From positions 1 to 24,417 of the forward strand of contig CALGHE010000125.1 in the NCBI GenBank assembly GCA_937915765.1: 24,417 bases of DNA, read 5' to 3'. How positions within the stretch are numbered: position 1 is the stretch's first letter; every line of letters starts with the position of its first letter. The notes under the pieces are model-generated. The model worked only from the letters and a program-made list of their open reading frames with translations, was not told the DNA's origin and did no database searches. Source of the DNA: an uncultured Bacteroidales bacterium (GTDB lineage Bacteria > Bacteroidota > Bacteroidia > Bacteroidales > Paludibacteraceae). Shown one piece after another: positions 7,351 to 18,800 of the stretch. The position numbers were made by a program, and so were the translations under genes.

Positions 7351-9240
7351 TTAACGTTTTATAATGAGACGCTTCTGAGAGACAGCCTCGCCTTTCTTAA
7401 CATTCACTAAATAAGAGCCACTCGTGTTGTTGCTAACACTGATTGTCACAACATTGTTTGAAACCACGTAGTCAACCTTGTCAAGTTCCTTGCCGGAAGG
7501 AGTAACCAAAGACACGCCAACGACAACAGAATCCTGATCCGAGATTTTTTCTGCAAATTCCACTGTAAAGCTGTATTTTGCAGGATTTGGCGAAATTGCA
7601 ATAGGCATGCTCCATTTAACCGAGCCTTTACCTAAGTACTCGAAAGGAGCGCCTTCTTCAACATGCCACTTCTTTTCTTCATCAAGAGTACGCACATAAA
7701 GAGTATGCTTTCCGATGTTCAGTCCGGACAAATCAACCGGGAAAGCAAGCCTCAAGCCGCCTTCCGCAACAGTCACCATATTTGCGTTGCCAACACCCGG
7801 ATCTTCATCAAAATAATATTCTGCACTTGTAACCTTTGCAGGCAGCTCCATATAAACAAAAGGAGTTGTCACCACGTCAGACCATTTGTTTGCGTTATCC
7901 AAGGCACGCACATTCAACGTATGGTAACCCGGCTGCAAAGAAGATACATCAGGCTTTTTCAACGTGATGTTTTTGCGAAGAGAATCCAGCACCATAGACT
8001 TTATGAAAATACCCTTGCCTTCTCCTGGGTCTTCGTTATAGAAATACTCCGTTCCCACAATTTCAGAAACCTTTTCAAACAGCACAAAAGGATAAGAAAC
8101 AGTATGAGACCAGCCTTCCGAATTTCGTCCGCGCACATTAAGAGTATGGAAACCAACGCTCAAGCCAGACATGTCTGCGTCGAACTTCAGCTTGCCACCT
8201 TTTGCAGGGCCGCCAAGCAACCCTTTGCCATATCCGGGGTCTTTGTCAAAGAAATATTCAGTAACAATCAGTTCCGAAGAGTCCAACGCGGACGAAAGGT
8301 TATAAGTAACAGCCACCGGCATACCCTGCAGCAGATTCACAGAAGTAGGTGCGCTCACATTGTACACAACCGGAATCGAAGGAAGCCCCGAAACGATATA
8401 CGGATTAACGCCGCCGAAAGCTCCCAAAGCTCCGCCGTCAGAAGCAGACATGGCTATAGGAGAATCGCTCTTAAATTTGTAATTGCTGTCCAAAGAAAAC
8501 TCCGAGCCCTCCATGTACTGCGAGAAATCCCCGCTATAATTGTTGATGAACGCAGACGTGTTCGTTTGTGTCTTACCCTGTTCATACATCACATTCTCCA
8601 CAACCGTGCAGAACTTAAGTCCCTTAACCGTTCCGTAACGAGAATACTTACCAAATGTATTATGCTCTATACGGCAACGTTCGAACTGCGCCACATTACC
8701 GCAAATGATATTATTGGAAATAAAAACATTCTGAGGATAGCCGCGACCTTCTATATTTCCGACAACAAAGCACTGCTGAATCGAGCACCCGTTCACATTA
8801 GACGCCACTCTTATCGCATCAGAAGAGCCTGCAAGAATCTGGCACCTGCTAATCATCGCGCCGTTTGCCTTAACCTCAAGTCTAGGGAGAATAACGCCGC
8901 TGATATGAACATTTTCAGCAAGCAACTTAACCTCGCCGCCAATAAACGCCTCGCCAGGAGCATAGCCCGTCACCCTGTTCTCTGCGAGCAGGAAGCCAGG
9001 ACCAATGATTGTCACAGGCTTGACTATCTCAATATCGTCAAAACTATAAGCGTCTCTTGACCCATAAGCCTGCGACGACGCCTCCAAATAGATTGTATCA
9101 CCCGACGCAGCATCGAGCAAAGCATTTTCCAAAGAACTATACCCCGCATCTATGTTCGGAGTATTATTCACCCTCATCACCTTCGCCTCTACAGAAAGCG
9201 ACAGCAACGACAATGCTACCAAACCGATTATCTTTTTCAT
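7351..9240 (-). CDS. secreted beta-helix protein with EYF-DPG repeats and T9SS type A sorting domain
   Basis: The frame is open from 9303, but the start is placed at the ATG at 9240 because it begins a clean signal peptide (MKKIIGLVALSLLSLSVEA); this gives 629 residues. Residues ~25-280 look like a right-handed parallel beta-helix (pectate-lyase-like: VTIIGPG, ISRCQILAGSSDAIRVAS, NVFISNNIICGN). Then come three modules of about 70-76 residues, each starting with EYFFDKDPGYGKG, EYFYNEDPGEGKG or EYYFDEDPGVGN and ending in a G-HTLNVR...W strand. The C-terminal ~75 residues (SPNPAKYSFTVEF to QKRLIIKR) form a T9SS type A sorting domain, so export across the outer membrane by the type IX system is expected. 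No catalytic residues are recognised; adhesion or polysaccharide binding is possible. It stands between two terminators and so appears to be transcribed alone, possibly with a small upstream ORF. Confidence 0.85.
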   Translation of the reverse strand: MKKIIGLVALSLLSLSVEAKVMRVNNTPNIDAGYSSLENALLDAASGDTIYLEASSQAYGSRDAYSFDDIEIVKPVTIIGPGFLLAENRVTGYAPGEAFIGGEVKLLAENVHISGVILPRLEVKANGAMISRCQILAGSSDAIRVASNVNGCSIQQCFVVGNIEGRGYPQNVFISNNIICGNVAQFERCRIEHNTFGKYSRYGTVKGLKFCTVVENVMYEQGKTQTNTSAFINNYSGDFSQYMEGSEFSLDSNYKFKSDSPIAMSASDGGALGAFGGVNPYIVSGLPSIPVVYNVSAPTSVNLLQGMPVAVTYNLSSALDSSELIVTEYFFDKDPGYGKGLLGGPAKGGKLKFDADMSGLSVGFHTLNVRGRNSEGWSHTVSYPFVLFEKVSEIVGTEYFYNEDPGEGKGIFIKSMVLDSLRKNITLKKPDVSSLQPGYHTLNVRALDNANKWSDVVTTPFVYMELPAKVTSAEYYFDEDPGVGNANMVTVAEGGLRLAFPVDLSGLNIGKHTLYVRTLDEEKKWHVEEGAPFEYLGKGSVKWSMPIAISPNPAKYSFTVEFAEKISDQDSVVVGVSLVTPSGKELDKVDYVVSNNVVTISVSNNTSGSYLVNVKKGEAVSQKRLIIKR

Positions 9241-9268
9241 TTCAATTAAATATTTTTCATTATTAGGA

Positions 9269-9415
9269 TTAAACTTGGGCCAACCAGACCACGACGATCG
9301 CAATCCACAACAGCAAAGACAACGCCATCATAAAAAAGCCTGCCAAAACAGCCGCCACACAGAAAAACGGCATCCGCACGCAAATCCGGACAACGCTGCC
9401 ATCAGCACTACTCAT
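9269..9415 (-). CDS. possible small single-span membrane protein (48 aa)
   Basis: A minus-strand frame ends at 9269, 28 bases before the beta-helix gene's start. From the ATG beginning MSSADGSVVRICVRM it gives 48 residues; a longer start at 9451 would give 60. The last ~35 residues are strongly hydrophobic (FFCVAAVLAGFFMMALSLLL and WIAIVVVWLAQV), as in a membrane-spanning segment. It lies inside the leader that the promoter at 9639-9670 would produce, so it could be co-transcribed with the beta-helix gene. No family is recognised and chance is a real possibility in so short a frame. Confidence 0.25.
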   Translation of the reverse strand: MSSADGSVVRICVRMPFFCVAAVLAGFFMMALSLLLWIAIVVVWLAQV

Positions 9416-9638
9416 CGGGCTTAAAGCCTCAAGCACAGTTAGTCGCCACACGCAAGAACAAAGGCATTTCAGAATATAAACACGTCATAAACCGACATCT
9501 GTCCAGCAAACCCTTCTCATACAAAAAACTCCCCGAACAGCAGTTAATTCTTCACAAAACCTCATTGTTTCTTCGCCGAGACACGAAGAATCGCCGTAAC
9601 GCGAAACTACCAAGTCCACAAATATTCTCAACGATTTG

Positions 9639-9670
9639 CAAATTTAAAATAAAATTTAAGAAAAACACAA
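9639..9670 (-). promoter_or_regulatory. putative Bacteroidota promoter for the beta-helix gene
   Basis: On the minus strand a TTG (9668-9670) is followed after 21 bases by TAAATTTG (9639-9646), a full -7 box match. Initiation near 9632 would give a long leader of about 390 bases before the ATG at 9240, covering the possible small ORF. Confidence 0.5.
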
Positions 9671-9758
9671 TTTGAGTTTACATTTTAATCTTTTTTCTTC
9701 AAAAAAAATCCGTTTTTTTTCAATCAGTCAGAAAACCTTGTCTTTCACGCGCAAAAAA

Positions 9759-9784
9759 AGGAGGAAGATACAAATCTTCCTCCT
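9759..9784 (-). terminator. rho-independent terminator of the giant HYR gene
   Basis: A perfect 10-bp stem (9775-9784 with 9759-9768, AGGAGGAAGA and its complement) with a 6-base loop is followed on the minus strand by seven T (9753-9759). It lies 28 bases past the stop codon at 9812-9814. A textbook intrinsic terminator. Confidence 0.95.
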
Positions 9785-9811
9785 CAAAACAAACAACTAT
9801 CAATGTTCTTA

Positions 9812-12800
9812 TTATTCAATCTTCACCACTTCTACCGAGCCTTTGTTCACCACGCCGTTCTTCATCGTAACTTCGTAGTAATAAACGCCAGGGTCAGCCA
9901 TCATGCCTCTGTAAGTGCCATCCCATCCGTCTTCACCTTCGAACAGCATCTGACCGTAACGGTTGAAGATACGCACACTATAGCCAGGCATAAACTCGTC
10001 GTTCATGCCATCCTTCACATAAGGAGTGATAGCCGTAGGCAACTGGTCTAACACATCCATGCGCACAAGGTTAGAAGGCAGAGCAGGACAGACGCTGTCG
10101 GTCACGACCACATAATACATCGACGTATCCATAGCCTGAGAGATATGGTACTTGAACGGCTCTTCAGTTTCGAAGCTGTGCGTTACCGCAAGCAGTTCGT
10201 CATCCACATCCATAGGATTGTCATATTTAGTCTTCACATCGCCGAACTCGTCGTACTCTATTCCGTATCTGCCGTCATACAAACCGTCCACACGATACCA
10301 ATAATAAGTCAGCGGCCTGTAGTTCGTCTTCAGCACAAGGTCTGCATCCTCGCCTCTCCACACACGCGCCTTATCCTGAGGCTTCGTAGTCAGAACTAGC
10401 TTGTCCACCTTATAACGTTCACGGACATTAACCACGATAGAGTCAACGCTCTTGAGTTTTTCCGCTCTCCAAAGGTCTAACAGCTCTCTTGAGTTGCCAA
10501 GCAGTTCAAAACTATCTATCGGCGAATAATCCTGAGCACCGCCACATACGAAGAAGTAGCTGTCTTCAGAAGTTGTTCTACCACATCGGTTATCCGCATA
10601 ATAAGCCAAATCTCTCTGACCGCCAGTGTAGTACACAGAATCCTTAGACTTGTAAACAACACCATCAAGCATCCAGCCCTCCTCTGTTATAGGAGCACCC
10701 ATATTGTCAATGCAGACATTGTATCTGTGAGACAGAGTGTCGTCCTTTTGGAACAGCGGAATCGAGTCGTACTCACAAACCACGATAGAGCCAGTATCCA
10801 GAGACACTCTTGGACGTTCATAGAGTCTCACATCAAAATAAGCTGTATCTTTACAGAACGCCACCGTGTCCATAGCGACAACCGCATACCTTCCAGACTT
10901 GCTTCTGCGAGACAATTTCAACAATTCCTTATCATCAAGCTTATTATCTTCTCCGTAAGTAAACTTATTGTTACTGTAAATCAAGTTTTCAGCAGCAACA
11001 TCGCCCCTGTAATAATCAACAAATATACGGCTCGTATAAGAGTACCATTTTCCGAACACTTGCCTCCAAATATGGCCAGAATAATTTACTACAGACTTCG
11101 CATCCAAGTCAACAATAGCGTCGTCAGACACACAAGAGTCAACATCAAAAGCTTCCAATTTAACAATCTCTTTTCTATCCTGAACTTCCACGTAACAATC
11201 AACAACCTCTGTATTACCGCAAAGGTCCTTGATATAAACCTTAACATCCATAGACTCTGCAATAGTGTCTCCAACAGGAGGTTCCTGAGTAATGATGATA
11301 TTGTCGAGATTTTCAACACAATTATCTTCTACATTACCCTTAACCGTAACAACAAAGTCCGGCATCTTGAACTTACACTGATAACCTATGTTTGTTGCGC
11401 GCAACGTATCCAACCAGCCCTCTGGCTTGATGAATCTAGGAGCAAGCGTGTCCCTGATTTCATACTTGTGAGTCACGGCAGTCGCCGCGTTACCGCAAGA
11501 GTCAAACGCAGTCCATGTGCGGATAATGTCGTAATTGTAATAGTCGCAAGAATCCGGAGAGAGGTCTCTGTCGTTCTCCTCTGTCATCACTGCCAAAATA
11601 CTGTCGCCACAATTATCTATAGCCCAAACAGTGTCAGGAGCGACCGGAATATCTTCTGAGCAAGACAGCACCTCTTTTACGGCATCCAACTGTATAACAG
11701 GTCCCACATTGTCATACACATAGAAGTAGTGACCTTCACCACACTCTATAACTCTGTCAGACAGGTCTATCACGTAGTAATAGCGCTGCACAAGCATAGA
11801 GTCACAAGGCGAGCCTACCAAAGTGTCTCTGTATCCAAAGGAGCCATCCTTCACTTTTTCCGGCACATCAATAAAGCCGCCTTTCTCAAAGAATTCTTTT
11901 TCTGTCAACGGAGCCGGCACATCTTTAAGACAAGCGTAAACCTTGCCTTTGTCCGGATTAACAGGACAATTAAGGACAGGAGGCACCAAGTCTTCCACTA
12001 TAACATACTTAACACACGACGAATCGGCATTTCCTGCAGAGTCCTTAACAATCCAAGTCACTTTCGTTGTACCAAATCGGAACGTGTCTGTTTCTGTCTG
12101 GACTTTGCCATTCAGCACAAGGCTCAATTCCGTTGTCACCTTCGACTTGTCACTACATTCAAACAGCACTTCCGGTTTAACCAGACCTAACTTAGCCACA
12201 GAGTCAAATGCAACACCCTTTCCGACGTAAAGCGTCACTTTGATTGTGTCTGCATTTTCAGGATAACACTTAACAGCCGGAGCCACAGTGTCTTCCACAG
12301 TGACAGCCTTCTTACAAACGAAATCACTTTCATAAGTAACAAATTCGTTCGAATACTTAAACTGATAAGTCCAAACCACCGTGTCTGTTCCTATTTCATA
12401 AACTGCGTCCAAATTCTTTCCAGAGACGCGAGTCACTGTCGGAGTCATCTCAGTTTTATCGCACGGATTAAGCACCTTTTCCACATTCAAATTGATTTCA
12501 GAGGCATCCACCGTACAATTTTCAGGAGCGAAATAAACCGTAGTGTCCTTCATTGCAATCTGGTCGCAATCCACAATCGGCTCGTCGCTATCGCCAATCT
12601 TCACATACTGGTAACATGTATCCTCACCGTCTTTCAACGTGCTTGACGTATCCTTTATGATCCATCTTATCTCTGTAGATGCGAAATAAGGGCCGTCCAG
12701 TGCTCCTCCATCCTCTCTTACTCCAACCGCCACAATCGTATCCTTAGTGCATGGATTGATAGCGAAAGGAGGTCTCAAGTCAATCGTTTTGCCATCCACG

Positions 12801-15800
12801 AAACACTCACCTTCAGAAATCGCCACTTCAATCGTATCCAAAATCTTATTGCCTAAAGTATCCTCATCACAATGAAGCTCAAGTCTCATCGAGTCGCTCT
12901 GAACCAGCACTTGCTGGTCGCAAGTAACAACCGCGCTGCTGTACGGACTTGTAAACGTCCATGTGATTGTTGTATAACCAACATTGTATATGCCGTAAAG
13001 GTCTCCGCCGTCAGCACGCACACCAACGCCCGGAACCGAGTCTTTCGTGCAAGCGTCTAATGCATACGGAGTTTTAATCATCTCCGCGTCAAGTATAGTG
13101 TCACAACCATTTATGTACGTAAGCAAAGGCACCTCGCTCATCTCCGCACAGTTAAACTCAGGTTCTATGTCACCCTTCACTATAACATTCTGGTCACAAG
13201 AGTCTGTCTTCACGCTGTAAGGACTTTCAAAGTACCAGCGGATAACAGTTTTACCCACAGGATACTCATCTGTCAATTCTTTTCCGTCAAGACGCACACC
13301 ACGGCCAGGCACCAGCTCTTTAGTACAGCTGTCCTTAGCATTTGGCACAGGAACATCCACTTCGCTCGCGCTCACCGGAACACACTGAACAGACTGAACT
13401 GTAATATCCGTCAACGTAGAACAGTCTATATTAGGTTCCCAGTCGCCCTTCACTATAACATTCTGGTCGCAAGAGTCACTCTTCACGCTCAACGGGCTTT
13501 CAAAGTACCAGCGGATAACAGTGTTTCCTACAGGATATGCGCCGTAAAGGTCTCCACCATCAAGACGCACGCCTTTGCCCGGAACAGGGATTCCCGTACA
13601 CGAATCCACCGCAATCGGTGTAATAATCTTAGCGCTGCCAAGAGTCACAGACTTGCAATTTGTAGTTGTATCTACGACAGGAGCGTTACCTAACGAATCA
13701 CAATTGAACACCGGAGCTGCAGAACCTAAAACAACAATCTGCTGTTCGCAATTCAAAGGCTTTGTGTTGAACGTGTCATTAAAGAACGTCCAAACAACCC
13801 TGACTGTATCTCCCACTTTAAGCTTCAGGCTCTCAGTATACTCAAGAGTGTTGCCAGTTTTAACATCAATCAGTTCAAAGACGCCCGGAACCTCCTTCTT
13901 GTCACCATTTTCATCCACGATACAGTCTATCGTAGCAACCGGTTTTGGAAGCATTGTATCAACTCCAACAAAATCGACATCGCACAATCCTTCTGCCGTC
14001 ACAAGACGCAGCTCTTTGTCAAGAGTTTCACAATCGAAGTTTGGCGCAATAGTATCCTTTACAGTCACAACCTGCCTGCACTCTGCAGGAGCACGCATTG
14101 TAAAGTTATAGTAATAAACTATGGTATCTGTACCAAGCTCGTAATTGTCAGTCATCAACTTACCTGAAGTTCTGTAAGGGCCTTTCTCTCCTGATACTGG
14201 ATGTTCCGGAACAAATTCCGCACCAGAGCACAAGTCGAACACTGGCTTGACAGTTGATTCTATGTTCAAGTCTTCCGCTGTGATAAAACAGTCCTTTTCA
14301 TCCAGCAGCACAAGAGTGTCCGGATAATCTTTACAATCCACCATCGGCTTGTTGATGTCTTCCACAATCACAACTTGGAAACAGTTATGAACGTTATCAA
14401 CCAAAGTTTCTGTAGTGTCCGTAAACGTCCACTCAATCTTAGTCTCTCCAAGACGGTAAACAGAAGTGAACGACTCTCCGTCCGAACGTTTCTTCACCCC
14501 TGCGATAGAGTCCTTTGTACAAGGATTAATCGCATAAAGTTGATCAATCTTAATGCTGTCGAACGGCACGAAACAGAATCCGTTTTCCACATCCACACGG
14601 ATTGTATCGTTCTTAAGAGAATCACAATTGAACTCTATCGGCTGTGTAGTGCGCACATGAACAGTCTGGTAACAAGTGTCAGAAGCGCTGCTGAACGGAC
14701 TGTCGAACACCCACATTACCTTAGTTTTACCCAACGGATAATCGCTGATCAGAGGCAAAATGTCTCCTTCTGCCGTCAACTGATAACCTACGCCAGGCAC
14801 ATCTTTCTGCGTACAGTAATCCTTAGCCACAGGAGTTGGGAAATCCACAGCCGCAGCGTCCAGTTTACAACCTACCACCTGTTTTTCTATAACCTCCAAA
14901 TCATCACAATTAAAGACCGGCTTTTGGTCGCCTGTCACCAAGATAGCCTGATAACAGACTTTAGGAATTTCGTTTATAACTGTGTCAACAAATGTCCACT
15001 TAACAATAAACGTGTCACCCACCGCATAGCGAGTCGGAAGCTTATTGCCCAAAGTATCTGTAGCGACACCATAAATTGTGTCTCCCGTGCAAGCCTCCAA
15101 AGCAAAAGGGCTGCCAAGAGAGTCCGCAACGACATCTCCAGTTATGTAACACAATTCTGGGAGCGACGCCAATCTTATAGTGTCGAGGTCGTCACAATTA
15201 AATAAAGGAGCCATGCTGTCCTTCACCGTGATAACCTGATTACAAACAATAAGCTGATTACCGAACGAGTATTCCCAGCTAATTGTATCCACACCTACCG
15301 AGAACACATCGTCCATCTTCTTGCCAGAAGAACGGGTTGTGTCTGGTATAATCACCTTATTTGTACACAAATCTATAACTTCAGGAGCATAGATAACAAC
15401 CTCTTCGGCTGAGATTTCGCAATCTTCCGGCTTCAAGCGGAACACTTTGTCCGGCATATTGTCACAATCCACAGGAAGCTGATTAACGTCACCCACCTGA
15501 ATATTCTGGAAACAAGTGTCTATCGGGTCAACCAAAGTTCCTGTAGTATCCTTAAATATCCACATTATCTTAGTGATACCTATATACAATGAGTCTTTTT
15601 CACTCTTCATGCTATCTACATGCACCTTATTAGTACCAAACATCAGATAACCGTCACCAATAATTTCAACCGAAGCATCACACGGATTCTTAACCGAAGG
15701 CGTCTTAACCTCACCGACAACACCCCAGTCTATCTTACATTCATTTTCATCCACATTCCTCTTGATTGTATCTTTCAACAAATCTTCACAAGGAGCGTTC

Positions 15801-18800
15801 ATAGACATGCTTGTCTTAACTATAAAGTCCTGATCACAAGTCTTCGTCACATTTCCAGTGAAGTCAGTGAACGTCCAAGTTATAGTTGTCACACCAAGTG
15901 GATAACCATCATCAAGAGGTCTGCTGTCAGAACGCTTACCTGCACCTACTCGCCAATACTGGTCAGACGCAGGGTCGGCGCAAGGGTCGGCTACCTTTGG
16001 TATTTCAATTTTCATGTGAGCATCTTCGCTTTCATTACAATCCGCTACCGTGTCTAACAATGTAGGCACAAGCGTGTCGCAATCAAAGTCAAACTCGTTA
16101 TTACCCTTCACGAACACTTCCTGAGGACAAACCAGCGTGTCTTTCAAGTTGTACGGACTGACAAACGCCCAGTTCACAACAGTAGTGCCTGTAGGGAACG
16201 GATCAGTCATCAGCTTACCGTCTTCACGGGTTCCGATACCATAGAATGTAGTGTCAGGCATACAAGAGTCTTTCGCTATAGGAACATCAAGTTTGAGATC
16301 TGCCGCATTGGCATAACAAGCGCCCTCTTTAGCCACGCCTACATGCTGAGACAAAGAGTTACAATCAAAGTTTGGCATTGCGTCATGCATAGGTATAATT
16401 ACCTGCGGACAACGTCTCTTGTTACCGTCATTATCCACAAACATCCAATACAATGTAATAGTGTCTCCGACTGCAAATTTCAGAGTGTTCACATCAAGCA
16501 CATTGCCCATATCTGCCCAAAGCTCGCCCTTGAACATCTGTTCAGAACAGTTGTCCTTCGCATAATATTCGCCGAACTTAATTTCGTTGAACGCAACTTC
16601 GCAAGAGCCCTCTTTTGCCACCGGCTTGATTGGGTTCGGAGATATTTTATCACAGTCAAACACAGGAGCAGTCTTGTCTTCTATGCTGACATATACAGAA
16701 CAACTGTCTATATTCTTAGAGTTGTCTATATAGATAAATCTAATTTCTGTAACACCAAGTTTGAACGGATTATCGTCCCATGTCAGGAAGTCGTACGGCA
16801 ATCCATCTTCACCACGTTCCAATTCCCCTTCATAATAACGCTTAACGATAGGATCTATCGGTCTCCAGCTTGACCCCGCTATCATGCTGTCGCACTCGTC
16901 TATTACAACTGGTATTGTGAATTTGTCAAGGACCTCTTCCGCATCAGTCGCGCACTTGTCGTCAGACACTGTTATGTGCAACGTGTCAGTAGGCAATCCC
17001 TTACAAACATCTTTCGGCTTAATCTTGTCTTTCACCTCAAGTTCCATTTCACACACAGACTCGTTTCCGCCCTTGTCCGTGAACACCCACTTGAAGTAGT
17101 GGATACCCACAGGGTAAGCGAGTCCTTCCAATTCAGAGTTTTTGTACTCTGTGTAAACCGCCTTTCCGTCCTGATAACTCAACACATCTCCGTAAAGGTC
17201 TGCAACCAAAGTGCCGTCACACTTGTCTTCCAAAGAGAGCATTGGCAAGTTCAGTTCACCAAACGTCAATTCGCAAACAGTCTCTGCGTTAACCGACTTC
17301 TTTGGTTCCGGACAGATATTTGAGTTATCCGGAGGTGTTGTGTCCTTGATAGTCAAATTATGATCACAACGTGCAGTATTTCCGCCCTTGTCGGTGAACA
17401 GCCATACAATCTTGTAAGTAGTATCTTTCTTAAACTTGTCATACAGTTCGTCAAGCTCACTTGTTTCTCCGTTAAACACATAAGGCACACCAACGATTAC
17501 AGTGTCGCAATCATCTTCTGTCTCATGCTTTCCAAGAAGCACTTCCACCATCTCTTCTGTAGCGACACACACTCCGGGAGCAAGGTTCAGCACCTTGTCT
17601 TTTATCTCATCGCAGACAGCTTTGTCCGGCGGTCTGTTATCCTTAACTATTACAGACTGTTCACAAACGGACTTGTTGCCTATTCCGTCTTCAAAGACCC
17701 ACGTAATGACAGTTTCTCCAAGCGGATAAGGATCTTTGAAAATATCTTTCCCATCGCTTCGTGTTCCAGTCGCTACAATATCCTTTCCTGTCGGAGAACA
17801 CTTTTCATCTTCTATAACAGGAGTGACCAATCCGGCTTCCACAACAACATCTGCAGGAGTCTGACAATTGTCTCCAGTCTCAACCTCCAAGTCTTTGTAA
17901 TTATCACAATTTACAGAAGGGCCTAAAGTGTCAACCACAATTATCTCCTGAACACAAGTCGCCTCATTGCCAGAAGTGTCCTTCACTATGTAAGTCACAA
18001 CAGTCGTACCTATCTTGAAGTTGTTTTTGAAAGCATCTTCAGACGTGATTGCCAAATTATTATATTCACGTTCCCAGCTAAGCGTAAGTTCAGACCTGCT
18101 GCCGCAATTGTCCGTCGCGTTCAAGTCGTCCAAAGACGGTTTCTTGAACCACGGCACCTTGTTAAACGGCACTTCGCAATTTTCGTTCGCATAGAAAGTG
18201 CCTTTATTAGTCCAATCGCCACAATCGATAGACGGTGCAATCTTGTCCACCACATGAATCTTCACCTCGCAACTGTCCTTTCTCTGCCCGCCTTGCACAT
18301 CTTCAAAACGATAAACCAGCCTATACTCGCCCGCCTTCAGCTTGAGATTCATAATCACAGCAGGGAAGTTGTTCTTTATCTTCACATCCGACGATGCACA
18401 AACTCGAATTGCACTTTCCATACATTTCTCGTTTGCAACTCGCGGAATCAAATATTTAGACTCGACTCTCTCATCTGCATCATACTCATTCAGAACCTTG
18501 CCACCGCTTACAGTTTTACCTGTCTTCATATCAATAAGTTCCACCTCATACGGATAGCCCAATGTATCTGTAGTTTTTGTCAAACTACCAGAACGAGTCA
18601 CTATTCTGTTATCATCTTCTCCCCAAAAAGTTTCAGTTGACCAAGGCTCTTTAAGGGCACCTGCACCTGGCCCCATAGGAGGGAACGGAACGCCCCATCC
18701 ATCACTATTACAATTCCACTTATTATCATCTCCATTACAAAAATCATCCCACTTCTTTGTATCACCGCTAAATTTATCGCATATGAAATCTAACATCTCT

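Larger units (their letters stand above)
9241..9811. other. intergenic region with terminator, promoter and possible small ORF
   Basis: This 571-base gap holds the terminator of the giant gene (9759-9784), a promoter candidate (9639-9670), and a possible small membrane ORF (9269-9415). A short 7-bp inverted repeat (9569-9575 with 9584-9590) lies in the predicted leader. Nothing else is recognised. Confidence 0.6.

Noticed and set aside
7663..9060. 465-residue plus-strand ORF
   Set aside because: Antisense to the beta-helix protein, rich in Arg, His and Asn, no domain or signal; the minus frame has clear family features.
9241..9303. N-terminal extension of the beta-helix protein to 9303
   Set aside because: The extra 21 residues precede a perfect signal peptide starting at 9240, so the upstream start would mask it.
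9569..9590. 7-bp inverted repeat as a terminator
   Set aside because: Short stem, no following T-run and no gene ending nearby.
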